NCBI GenBank assembly: GCA_016287765.1
Contig: JAEEWS010000002.1
Coordinates: 49,638-113,637 of the forward strand
From: Lachnospiraceae bacterium
Lineage (GTDB): Bacteria > Bacillota_A > Clostridia > Lachnospirales > Lachnospiraceae
Direction of reading: 5' to 3'
Length of the DNA: 64,000 nt
The notes under the pieces were generated by a model that was not told the origin of the DNA, did no database searches, and worked only from the letters and a program-made list of their open reading frames with translations. Position 1 is the stretch's first letter. Every line of letters starts with the position of its first letter. Positions 9,091 through 16,671 of this stretch are shown piece after piece. The position numbers and the translations under genes are program-made.

Positions 9091-10002
9091 TCACTTATCC
9101 CCCTTTCTCAGATCCATTTTTCTCTTAAGCATGGGATAACGTGACTTGATGTAAGGTCCGGAGATCGCCGCGATGACAATAACGGAAGAAACCAGCTTGA
9201 GCATTGAAGCAGGCATATTAAATCTCAACGCCACGGTATATACAAAACGGAAGATGCATGCACCGAGAACCGCGCCTATTGCTCTTCTGGTCACTTTTCC
9301 TTTTCCGAGGAAAGCATTTCCGATAAGAAGCGATGCCAATGCCACTGTCACCATTCCGCTTCCGATATCTATATTGGCTGATTTCTGAACCTGAGCCAGA
9401 AGGCATCCGGAAAGTGCAGTGAAAGCATTTGCCACGCAAAGGCCTACTATGGTGGTGAATGCGGGATTGATGGACGAAGCTTTTACCATGGCCGGATTAT
9501 TTCCGGTAGCTCTTATGGCAAGGCCAAGTCTTGTACGTAAAAAGAAGGAAAGGAAGACTATCACAAGGATAACAAAGAACAGAGCTATGATAAGTCTGGA
9601 ATTGTCACCTATAAAAGTACCTTCGAATCTCTTTTTTAGCATTGAAAAAACGGTCTCGGTCTTATTAAGATTTACCAGTGATGAATTTTTCATAATGGCA
9701 ATATTTATGGAATACAAGCCGGTATTTACAATGATACCCGATAAAAGACTGTCTATTCCCATTTTGGTCTGAAGTACTGAAACCACCAGTCCCGACAGCA
9801 TTCCTGCCATCATTGCGGCGATTATTGACAAAAACGGATGTCCCGCAAGTGCCACCATGGCCCCCACAGCCGCTCCCAATGTAAAGCAGCCGTCGGTGGA
9901 CAGGTCGCACACGTTTAACATGGTATAACTCAGAAACAGAGCCAGCACGGTAAGTGAGCTGATGAGTCCGAGTTCCAGTGTTGTCTGAACCAAACTAAGC
10001 AT
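9091..10002 (-). CDS. ABC transporter permease, TrpY-like
   Basis: Integral membrane permease (303 residues, about eight hydrophobic helices) of the branched-chain-amino-acid-permease-like (LivH-type) fold used by TrpXYZ importers. Motifs seen: SYTMLNVCDLSTDGCFTLGA (~24-43) and RATGNNPAMVKASSIN (~165). Encoded between its binding protein and ATPase in one operon. A hairpin at 10041-10061 lies between this gene and the upstream binding-protein gene and could lower permease relative to binding-protein expression. Confidence 0.9.
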   Translation of the reverse strand: MLSLVQTTLELGLISSLTVLALFLSYTMLNVCDLSTDGCFTLGAAVGAMVALAGHPFLSIIAAMMAGMLSGLVVSVLQTKMGIDSLLSGIIVNTGLYSINIAIMKNSSLVNLNKTETVFSMLKKRFEGTFIGDNSRLIIALFFVILVIVFLSFFLRTRLGLAIRATGNNPAMVKASSINPAFTTIVGLCVANAFTALSGCLLAQVQKSANIDIGSGMVTVALASLLIGNAFLGKGKVTRRAIGAVLGACIFRFVYTVALRFNMPASMLKLVSSVIVIAAISGPYIKSRYPMLKRKMDLRKGDK

Positions 10003-10040
10003 TTAAACCCTCCCCGGTCGATCATATATATGCGCGAAAA

Positions 10041-10061
10041 CCATCCGTTATCCACGGATGG
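10041..10061 (-). other. Intercistronic hairpin between binding protein and permease genes
   Basis: CCATCCG / CGGATGG (10041-10047, 10055-10061) with a 7-nt loop, extended outward by partly paired TGCGCG / CGCGAC. It lies in the 94-bp gap of the TrpXYZ-like operon. There is no T-run, so it is more likely an mRNA-stabilising or processing element than a terminator. Confidence 0.55.
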
Positions 10062-10096
10062 CCTGCGCGACTTGTATATTATAATATAAAACCTTC

Positions 10097-11128
10097 TTAA
10101 TTAAAAGATTCTGCTGTCTTAATTTCCTGAACCTTTGTGCAAAGAGGAGCAAATTCCTTCTTGATGGTCTCATAATCGAAACCAATGGCTGCACATGTTT
10201 CGGTGTTAACGGTTGCTGTTCCGTTATCAAAGGTACGAACGGGAACTTCTGCAGGATTCTTCTTGTTTACAAGGATGTCATTGATCATCTCTGCTGTTTC
10301 TACGCCAAGGTTTGCATAATCAACACCGTATCCGAGGAAAGCGCCGTTAAGTGCGAAGGAATCGGCACCTGTGTAGTGAGGGATCTTGGCAGCCGCCAGC
10401 TTTTCATAGATGGAAAGCTCAGCCTGCATTATGGTATTGTCACTGGGTGTGAAGATAGCATCAACGTGGTCTGCGATCATTGCATCTGCCGCAAGCATTA
10501 CTTCCTGAACATTTGTGCCTGTGTGTTCAACGTACTTGATACCCTTCTTTGTAAGATATTCCTTAGCCTGAGCAATGGCAGTGGTGGAAGCGTCCTGACC
10601 TGCATCATAGAGAAGGCCCACAAGATCCGCATCCTTGTCTGCCGCAAAGATAAGATTGAAGATAGCGCCTGTATCAAGGTAATCGGATGTTCCTGTAACA
10701 TTTGCGCCGGGCTTCTCAAGGGAATCAACAATACCTGTTGCAAGAGGATCCGAAACAGCCGCAAATACTACGGGGATCTTATTATCTTCTGTAGCACCCT
10801 GCATGGTCATTGCGACGGGTGTTGCCACACCTACCATCAGATCCACCTTCTGAGCGATAAAGTTCTGAATGATCTGATTCATTACATTAGAATCTGCATT
10901 GCAGTTCTGATAAAGGATCTCAAACTTGAGATTGTCATTTTCATAGGACTTAAGAGTATTTTGGATGTTCTCCACGATCTGGTTCAGGGAAGCATCATCA
11001 ACATAGTTGCAGATACCGACCTTATAGGTCACTGCGGTATCTCCCTTGTCTTTTCCGCATGCTGCGAGGCTGAGCACCATTGCAAGTGCCATAAACATTG
11101 TTACGATCCTTTTCATTGTTCTTTTCAT
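10097..11128 (-). CDS. ABC transporter substrate-binding lipoprotein, TrpX-like (ABC_sub_bind family)
   Basis: Extracytoplasmic solute-binding protein (343 residues). Signal peptide with lipobox LAAC (Cys24), then a two-lobed binding fold; family signatures are VGVATPVAMTMQ, PVVFAAVSDPLATG (~125) and TPSDNTIMQ (~235). The ATG is preceded by AAGGAG at 8 bp. It is first in the three-gene operon and directly downstream of a T-box leader (11175-11460), so expression should rise when the cognate tRNA is uncharged. The specifier reads as UGG, hence tryptophan or a precursor is the likely cargo. Ligand identity remains an inference. Confidence 0.9.
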   Translation of the reverse strand: MKRTMKRIVTMFMALAMVLSLAACGKDKGDTAVTYKVGICNYVDDASLNQIVENIQNTLKSYENDNLKFEILYQNCNADSNVMNQIIQNFIAQKVDLMVGVATPVAMTMQGATEDNKIPVVFAAVSDPLATGIVDSLEKPGANVTGTSDYLDTGAIFNLIFAADKDADLVGLLYDAGQDASTTAIAQAKEYLTKKGIKYVEHTGTNVQEVMLAADAMIADHVDAIFTPSDNTIMQAELSIYEKLAAAKIPHYTGADSFALNGAFLGYGVDYANLGVETAEMINDILVNKKNPAEVPVRTFDNGTATVNTETCAAIGFDYETIKKEFAPLCTKVQEIKTAESFN

Positions 11129-11174
11129 TTTCTTTTCTCCTTGTCAAATAATGTTTTGCTCCGGGACAAGAATT

Positions 11175-11460
11175 AAAAAAACCTGTCCTAAGCAGTTACT
11201 TCTGCTGGGACAGGTTTGAAAAATCAATTTCCTGCGGTGCCACCCGGCTTGGTGTGTTAAACACATCCTCTCAAACGTACTCAACCTGATGAAAGTCTTT
11301 ATACGTTGCTGTTTTTAACGAAGTGTCGTCTCCGTCTTACCTACCTTACGGTTCGGTTCGCCCTCGGAAGCCCATTCATCATCATCCTTGCTGTCGCATT
11401 CACACCATCTGCGACTCTCTGAAAGTAGGTTTAATGACTACTTACTCTTCTTCAACGGTT
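11175..11460 (-). promoter_or_regulatory. T-box leader (probable Trp specifier) with terminator
   Basis: On the minus strand the leader ends with the T-box core GCCGGGTGGCACCGCAGG (plus 11231-11248), followed by a strong terminator, stem ACCTGTCC / GGACAGGT with inner AGCAG / CTGCT (11181-11215), then a run of T. Upstream is a stem-I-like region with AGAGAG, GGTGTGAA and the string GAATGGGCTTCCGAG; in T-boxes the specifier triplet lies between GAA and the GC-TCC part, here UGG, the Trp codon. The classic mechanism is antitermination by uncharged tRNA. It lies directly before the TrpX-like gene. Confidence 0.9.
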
Positions 11461-11467
11461 TTGCCAT

Positions 11468-11496
11468 ACTTTAGCATAGCAACGTGATATTGTCAA
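11468..11496 (-). promoter_or_regulatory. Promoter of the T-box-controlled ABC operon
   Basis: On the minus strand: perfect -35 TTGACA (plus 11491-11496), 17-bp spacer, -10 TAAAGT (11468-11473), placed just upstream of the T-box stem I. Confidence 0.7.
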
Positions 11497-11512
11497 GAGG
11501 GATTTTTTAAAA

Positions 11513-12487
11513 TTATTTTCCCCTTGCAAAAACCACTCTGAAACAATTTATTATAAGTTCTGCCTCAAATGCCAGATAGTGCCCTGTATTCCTAAGCCTG
11601 AAGGGTATATGCTTAACCTTTTTTATATCCCGCAGGCCTTCAAAGATTGCCTTTAGATAGACTCCGGTAAGTCCGTGTTTCAAAAAGAAAAGGGATTTTA
11701 TCAGGATGCCGGTCAAAATAAAGGGCAGATCAATTATATGCATGAGAAAAGGCATGTTCTTGTAATTCAGCCATACCAGATTTCTGGTTCCCAGCCTGGT
11801 TTTAAATTCATTGTATTTTTTTCCGCTCCTGTTTGCTGTCCCGCTGCCGTAATGGATCACTGTGGCGTCGGGCACGTAAACGTTTCTGTATCCCAAAAGC
11901 CTTGCCCTGATCCCCAGATCCAGGTCTTCCCTGTAGGCAAAAAAAGCTTCATCCAAAAGGCCGGTCTCGTTAAGCAGTACTTTTCTGTACATGCAGGCGC
12001 CTCCGCAGGGTGCAGTGATCCGCGCCTTTTTGCCGTAATCTGCGGCAGGTTTTCTGTTTCCTCTCTGGAAGGCAAGTCCGAAAACGGTATATAGATCTCC
12101 GGCATCATCCACAAGGGAATTGTCGGAATACATGAGCATCTTTGCAGAAGCTCCGAAGACCCTATCATCATCGTCCAGCGCTCTGCAAAGGGCTTCGATG
12201 AATCCGGGCAGAACTTCCGTATCGTTGTTGAGCAAAAGGACATACTCTCCTTCCGCAGCTCTTAACCCCTGGTTTACCGCCGGAGCAAATCCCAGGTTCA
12301 CAGGGTTTTGGATAAGCCTTACTTTAGGGAACTCCGCTCTTATATACTCCGGAGAGCCATCCTTTGACCCGTTGTCGATAACTATGACCTCCGTATCATC
12401 AAAAGAAACCCCGGCCAAAGAGCCGAGGCATTTTTCAAGGAAATGTTTTCCGTCCATATTCGGGATAACAACGGATACTTTTTTCAT
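11513..12487 (-). CDS. Family 2 glycosyltransferase
   Basis: Cytosolic inverting sugar transferase (324 residues), GT-A fold: SVVIPNMDG at the N-terminus, VIVIDNGSKDGS (~34-45), nucleotide/metal motif LLLNNDTEV (~88) and acceptor-side FAYREDLDLGIRARL (~190). The C-terminal ~70 residues hold a hydrophobic stretch (MHIIDLPFILTGILIKSLFF), so it is probably membrane-associated. Its ATG directly follows the TAA of the CDP-glycerol glycerophosphotransferase-like gene (zero gap), implying tight coupling. It resembles WcaE/rhamnosyltransferase-type enzymes of cell-wall polysaccharide synthesis; donor and acceptor unknown. Confidence 0.88.
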   Translation of the reverse strand: MKKVSVVIPNMDGKHFLEKCLGSLAGVSFDDTEVIVIDNGSKDGSPEYIRAEFPKVRLIQNPVNLGFAPAVNQGLRAAEGEYVLLLNNDTEVLPGFIEALCRALDDDDRVFGASAKMLMYSDNSLVDDAGDLYTVFGLAFQRGNRKPAADYGKKARITAPCGGACMYRKVLLNETGLLDEAFFAYREDLDLGIRARLLGYRNVYVPDATVIHYGSGTANRSGKKYNEFKTRLGTRNLVWLNYKNMPFLMHIIDLPFILTGILIKSLFFLKHGLTGVYLKAIFEGLRDIKKVKHIPFRLRNTGHYLAFEAELIINCFRVVFARGK

Positions 12488-13624
12488 TTACAGTTTCAAA
12501 ACCTCCATGATCCTTTTTGCGGAATCACTGTCCTTAAAGGCATAGGCTCTGTCCATAAACTCCGTCTGTTTTGAAAGGTCGGGACGAGCCATATCCGATG
12601 AAAGCTTCAGGATCTCGTCTCCCAGACTGTCGATCCTCTTAAATACAGGGCCGGGAACGAAGCTTTCATAGTCCTCATAAAAGCCTCTTTCTTCCTCTCT
12701 GTAATAGTCCAGATCCGGCGCGTAGAAAAGTATTGGGCGTTTTAACACCGCAAAGTCATAGCATATGGAGGAATAGTCCGTAACCAGAACATCGGCTCTT
12801 TTCATGATGTAATTCAGATTATCATGTCCCGAAACATCCGCACAGTTTCCGAACAAAAAATATTCGGACCTGCCTTTAAGTTCCCGGGAAACATGAGGAT
12901 GGAGTCTCAAAAGCACCTGGATCTTCCTGTTTTTATTCTGAAGTTTCCTTAAAAGTGTTCTTATCTCGTAATAGGGTGCTTCTCCGGGCACGTTTTCCCT
13001 GAAGGTGGTTGCAAAGAGCACCGTAAACTTGTCCTTGTCGCGGATGTCCTCTCCCTCGGCGGCTGCCCTGAACAGCTCGTCGCTTCTTGGACTTCCGGTA
13101 ACGAAAACCCTGTCTTCGGGCAATCCGAAACAGCCCTTATATATCTGTTTGGTATATTCCGATGCCACAAAGAGATGAGTGATCTTAGAATCGCAGATCT
13201 GTTCCAGTTCCTTTAATCTTCCGGTAGTGGTGTCCAGACCGAATCTCTTAAGGGTGCCTGTACCATGCCAGAGCATTGCGATCTGTACATTTTTTTGCAG
13301 ATTGCAATAGGCCATGGGAAGAAAAGTATCATCCAGAAATACAGTGCCGCAAGAAGCCATTTGAAAGCTTTTGATCACAAAAAACCTGAATGCGCCAAAG
13401 ATATTCTTTCCGAAGTGCTTGTGTACGCTTTTAAGGACATAGGTCCTGTAGCCCTTTTCTTTTACCGCCTGTTGCATTACACCGCAGTTTCCGGAAGGAC
13501 CGCTGTCATTGTTCATCACAAAGAAGACCTTTTTCCTGTTTGCCTTAAAACAGCTTCTTAAATTAAAAAAAGCCGCGAACAGACGATAGCCCTTTATTTT
13601 CTTTTCTAAGCTCTGATTATCCAT
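12488..13624 (-). CDS. CDP-glycerol glycerophosphotransferase family protein (TagB/TagF-like)
   Basis: Predicted to transfer glycerol- or ribitol-phosphate units from CDP-alditols during teichoic-acid-like polymer synthesis at the membrane face. Seen: WHGTGTLKRFGLD (~115), VTGSPRSDEL (~165), VLLRLHPHVS (~225) and the C-terminal VLVTDYSSICYDFAVLKRPILF region, the hallmark of the family. I placed the start at the ATG at 13624 (MDNQSLEKK), which follows the stop of the upstream 56-residue gene by 1 bp; an in-frame start 18 codons upstream would overlap that gene and lacks a ribosome site. Coupled to the following family 2 glycosyltransferase. Confidence 0.85.
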   Translation of the reverse strand: MDNQSLEKKIKGYRLFAAFFNLRSCFKANRKKVFFVMNNDSGPSGNCGVMQQAVKEKGYRTYVLKSVHKHFGKNIFGAFRFFVIKSFQMASCGTVFLDDTFLPMAYCNLQKNVQIAMLWHGTGTLKRFGLDTTTGRLKELEQICDSKITHLFVASEYTKQIYKGCFGLPEDRVFVTGSPRSDELFRAAAEGEDIRDKDKFTVLFATTFRENVPGEAPYYEIRTLLRKLQNKNRKIQVLLRLHPHVSRELKGRSEYFLFGNCADVSGHDNLNYIMKRADVLVTDYSSICYDFAVLKRPILFYAPDLDYYREEERGFYEDYESFVPGPVFKRIDSLGDEILKLSSDMARPDLSKQTEFMDRAYAFKDSDSAKRIMEVLKL

Positions 13625-13625
13625 G

Positions 13626-13796
13626 TTAAATATTATACTTGAGATAAACCAGTACCCATACCTTCTTATCTGTGTCATAGCTGATGCTGACGATCATTTC
13701 AACAGGTATGCTCTGGTTGTTAAGATAGGTGGTCAGCTTATCGATATACTTAAATTCCAGGAATGTATATTTGGTAGGTAAAGCATTGTGTTCCAT
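13626..13796 (-). CDS. Small conserved-looking protein, first gene of the glycosyltransferase cluster
   Basis: A 56-residue protein of unknown function starting at the ATG at 13796, preceded by a strong GAGGAGAGG ribosome site (a longer frame opens 8 codons upstream but lacks one). The sequence reads like a compact alpha/beta domain: TFLEFKYIDKLTTYLNNQ, then a hydrophobic strand pair VEMIVSISY and WVLVYLKY. No signal peptide or membrane helix. Its stop is 1 bp before the TagB/F-like start, so it belongs to the same transcript and may be a regulator or partner of the glycosyltransferases; that is only context. Confidence 0.6.
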   Translation of the reverse strand: MEHNALPTKYTFLEFKYIDKLTTYLNNQSIPVEMIVSISYDTDKKVWVLVYLKYNI

Positions 13797-13820
13797 AAAT
13801 TTCCTCTCCTCTTTTCCCAC

Positions 13821-13850
13821 TTATTGGTATGGTTTAATATACCCCAATAA
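13821..13850. other. Inverted repeat between chemoreceptor end and small gene
   Basis: TTATTGG ... CCAATAA (13821-13827, 13844-13850) with additional inner pairing GGTAT-like / ATACC. No T-run follows in either direction. It could be an operator for the glycosyltransferase cluster or a weak terminator of the chemoreceptor transcript. Confidence 0.45.
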
Positions 13851-13869
13851 TTCAAAAAAGTCTTTATCA

Positions 13870-15312
13870 TCAATTATCGGAAAGCTCTTTGTCCAGTCTG
13901 GTAACGATGTTAACCAGTTGTGCCAGCTTGTTTTCGCTGTCATGAGCCATCTTTACCACCTGCTCCGAAGAAGCGGTCTCCTCTTCCGTGAGTGCGGTAA
14001 GATTGGTGATCTCATCGCTCAAGCCTCTGACGCCGGTAACGGATGCCTGTGCGGCTGCCTTAACATTTCTGACATCTTCAAGAACGCCCCTGGTCATGTC
14101 TTCCATGCTCCTATTTGCATCCATAAGCTGCTCGGAAAGCTGCAACTGCTCTGCGGCACTGATGCCTGAAGTCTTTGTGTATTCCGTAACATCTCGAACG
14201 CTGGCCAGGATCCTTTCCACGCTGTCGTTCATCTTCTTAACCGTTTCCTTGGTATTGTCAGCCAAAGAACGGATCTCTTCCGCAACCACTGCGAAGCCTC
14301 TGCCCGCTTCTCCCGCTCTTGCCGCCTCTATGGAAGCGTTCAGGGAAAGAAGGTTTGTACGGGATGCAATATCATTTACCAGATCTGCCATCTTTACGAT
14401 GTCATTGGTATTGTCCTCAAGGATAACCGTGCTGTCCACCGCCAGTTTCATCTGCTCGTCGATCTTGGTAGCGGCCCTTGCCACCTTGTCGGTGATATCC
14501 GACTGAACCTTGATGGTCTCAGCCTGCCTGTTACCGGTCTCCATAGCCTGAGTGGCATGGCTGTCCACTTCATCTGTCTTCGTGCTTACGGTAATGGTAT
14601 TGTTCTGCTGTCTTTCGGTGGTCATGGCAACCTGCTCGACACCTTCCGCCACCTCTTCCATGGAATGGTTAACGTTTCTGATATTATCAAGAACCTCGTT
14701 AAAGCCTTCGGTCACCTCTCGCAAGGTCTTTCTCACATTTTCAACGATATTCTTATTCTTTTCCGATTCCTCGGCAGCTTTTCTGGACTCTTCCTCGGCC
14801 ACTTCGATCTGCTCAGCGGAATGCCTGGAAGTCAGCCTGAAATAGCGCCAGAAGGCAATAAAGGCATATATAATGCCGGCAAGGAGAAGTGCCGTTCCTC
14901 CCACGGTAAGATTGCCGTTTTGTGCCATCTTGATACCGAAAAGGGTTTCTCCCACCACTCCGAAGCATATGCTTATAAACATGAGTCTGATGTCACCCAT
15001 CAAAAGCATTACAGCAAAGATGGGGAAGATAAATACCACTGCGCTTACTTCAGTTGCCGCAAGCAGTACGACGAAGAGAAAAGCTATGCCTTCCACCGCA
15101 TAAAAGTACTTACTCTTTTCAACGGGAAGCTTTCTGGTATAGACGATGTTAAGCGGCACAGCGCCCACCATAACTATGACCTTCATGAGGCTCCAGATAT
15201 TAAAGGGGTCCGTCAAAAGCTCAACCACACCTGTGGCACCGATAACACCGATAAGTAACGTGATCAAAATGCAAGCCAGTCTGTTTGTTTCTTTGATCTG
15301 TCTTTCAAGCAT
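13870..15312 (-). CDS. Methyl-accepting chemotaxis protein with N-terminal polytopic membrane region
   Basis: Chemoreceptor-type signalling protein (480 residues). The first ~165 residues form five or six closely spaced hydrophobic helices with little periplasmic sequence, so it lacks the usual ligand-binding sensor domain between two helices and probably senses through the membrane part. Residues ~200-480 form the MCP signalling coiled coil; the conserved hairpin tip reads NASIEAARAGEAGRGFAVVA (~325-345). No chemotaxis or flagellar genes are nearby. A 345-bp intergenic region with a candidate RNA element lies upstream. Confidence 0.92.
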   Translation of the reverse strand: MLERQIKETNRLACILITLLIGVIGATGVVELLTDPFNIWSLMKVIVMVGAVPLNIVYTRKLPVEKSKYFYAVEGIAFLFVVLLAATEVSAVVFIFPIFAVMLLMGDIRLMFISICFGVVGETLFGIKMAQNGNLTVGGTALLLAGIIYAFIAFWRYFRLTSRHSAEQIEVAEEESRKAAEESEKNKNIVENVRKTLREVTEGFNEVLDNIRNVNHSMEEVAEGVEQVAMTTERQQNNTITVSTKTDEVDSHATQAMETGNRQAETIKVQSDITDKVARAATKIDEQMKLAVDSTVILEDNTNDIVKMADLVNDIASRTNLLSLNASIEAARAGEAGRGFAVVAEEIRSLADNTKETVKKMNDSVERILASVRDVTEYTKTSGISAAEQLQLSEQLMDANRSMEDMTRGVLEDVRNVKAAAQASVTGVRGLSDEITNLTALTEEETASSEQVVKMAHDSENKLAQLVNIVTRLDKELSDN

Positions 15313-15420
15313 AATAAATCTCCTTTCGGAATAATTTTCTTTTTCAGTGATAGATATAAATATACAAAAAAACAGAATATCACCTTTTATTATATACTTT
15401 TTTTTGAATTATTTCAAGTT

Positions 15421-15462
15421 GGCTTTGGCTTATAGCCATGGAGTGCCATGGAGCCAAACCTA
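15421..15462. repeat. Imperfect palindrome with two CCATGG boxes
   Basis: Nested inverted repeats in the chemoreceptor-purC gap: outer TTGGCT / AGCCAA arms enclosing two CCATGG boxes 4 bp apart. It could act as an operator for the divergently read region. Nothing else was recognised between 15313 and 15500 apart from an A/T-rich stretch. Confidence 0.35.
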
Positions 15463-15524
15463 TTTTTTAAAAAGTAGAGAGAAAATTCATTTTTGAGGCA
15501 TATTTTGAGCTATAAATCCTAAAA

Positions 15525-15645
15525 AATGCCAAAAACAAGGTTGAAATGGAGAAAAATAAATCAGCGTCGGCATCGTTCTTTGAAAAAAGAACTTTGTCGA
15601 CGCTCTGAAGCAGCCTCCTTAAAGAAGGGTGCTGCTTTTATATTT
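15525..15645 (+). ncRNA. Candidate small RNA (element A) with terminator
   Basis: Plus-strand structured region without a convincing ORF. A compound hairpin GCGTCG / CGACGC (15564-15569, 15598-15603) encloses GTTCTTT / AAAGAAC (15575-15581, 15586-15592); then comes CTCTGA and a terminator stem AAGCAGC / GCTGCTT (15608-15614, 15631-15637) with T-rich tail. The 3' part ACTTTGTCGACGCTCTGA is closely matched by element B at 28495-28512, also followed at once by a terminator. The element reads into the 3' end of purC (convergent). Transcription is inferred, and no clear promoter was found. Confidence 0.4.
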
Positions 15646-15657
15646 ATACATTCTTTT

Positions 15658-16542
15658 CTATATGGTTTCTTCCAGACTCTTTCCCGTAAGCATTTTGAAG
15701 CCCTGAAGATATTTGGATATGGTCTTCTCAACGATCTCTTCGGGAAGTACCCAGTTGTTTCCGGGATTTGCCTTCAGCCAGTCACGGGCAAACTGCTTAT
15801 CGAAGGAAGGCTGTGAATGACCTGCTTCGTAGCCGTCTGCAGGCCAGAAACGGGATGAATCGGGTGTAAGCATCTCATCGCCGATAACGACTTTGCCGTT
15901 TTCGTCAAGGCCGAATTCAAACTTGGTGTCGGCAATGATTATGCCCTTTGTAAGAGCATAGTCAGCGCACTTTTTATAAAGAGCGATGGTAGCATCCTTA
16001 ATGGCAGTTGCATATTCAAGGCCCTTGCCGGGGAACTGCTTTTCAAGGACTTCTACAGATCTCTCGAAAGAAATGTTTTCGTCGTGATCTCCGATCTCAG
16101 CCTTGGTGCTGGGGGTATAAATGGGTTCGGGGAGCTTCTGGGACTCCTGTAATCCCTCGGGAAGCTTGATGCCGCAAACTGTTCCGTTCTCTTTGTAGCT
16201 TGCCCAGCCGCTTCCTGTAATGTAGCCGCGAACTATGCATTCGATGGGAAGCATTGTGAGCTTCTTTACCATCATGGTATTGCCCTTAAATTCGGGTGCG
16301 CTGAAGAACTCGGGCATATCCTTTGCATCTGTGGAGATCATATGATTAGGGATGATATCCTTGGTCATGTCGAACCAGAATTTTGACATCTGGGTAAGAA
16401 CTGCGCCCTTATGGGTAACTTTGTTTCCAAGGATAACGTCAAAGCAGCTGATACGATCGGTTGCCACCATGATCAGGCTGTCTCCGTTATCGTAGATCTC
16501 TCTTACTTTTCCTTCTTTTACAGGCTTAAAATCACGACTCAT
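15658..16542 (-). CDS. purC: Phosphoribosylaminoimidazole-succinocarboxamide synthase (SAICAR synthetase)
   Basis: Purine biosynthesis step joining CAIR and aspartate with ATP. 294 residues, the longer, yeast-like form. Motifs: GKVREIYDNGDSLIMVATDR (~8-27) with SCFDVIL, the IPNHMISTD region, the signature IECIVRGYITGSGWASY (~97-113), ADTKFEFGLDENGKVVIGDE (~206-225) with DSSRFWPAD. It stands alone here without other pur genes. The stop lies just past the terminator of the plus-strand element A. Confidence 0.96.
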   Translation of the reverse strand: MSRDFKPVKEGKVREIYDNGDSLIMVATDRISCFDVILGNKVTHKGAVLTQMSKFWFDMTKDIIPNHMISTDAKDMPEFFSAPEFKGNTMMVKKLTMLPIECIVRGYITGSGWASYKENGTVCGIKLPEGLQESQKLPEPIYTPSTKAEIGDHDENISFERSVEVLEKQFPGKGLEYATAIKDATIALYKKCADYALTKGIIIADTKFEFGLDENGKVVIGDEMLTPDSSRFWPADGYEAGHSQPSFDKQFARDWLKANPGNNWVLPEEIVEKTISKYLQGFKMLTGKSLEETI

Positions 16543-16671
16543 TGTTTACCTCCGTACAAACATGGATCATTTTTTTGATGAGGTCATTTTATCACCTGTT
16601 TATCTATTATAAAAATCATTTTTCATTCTTATTTACATTAGTTTTGTTAATATTGTTTGCTTTACCTGACG

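Noticed and set aside
13625..13678. Longer start for the TagB/F-like gene
   Set aside because: It would overlap the upstream 56-residue gene and has no ribosome site; the ATG at 13624 fits coupling.
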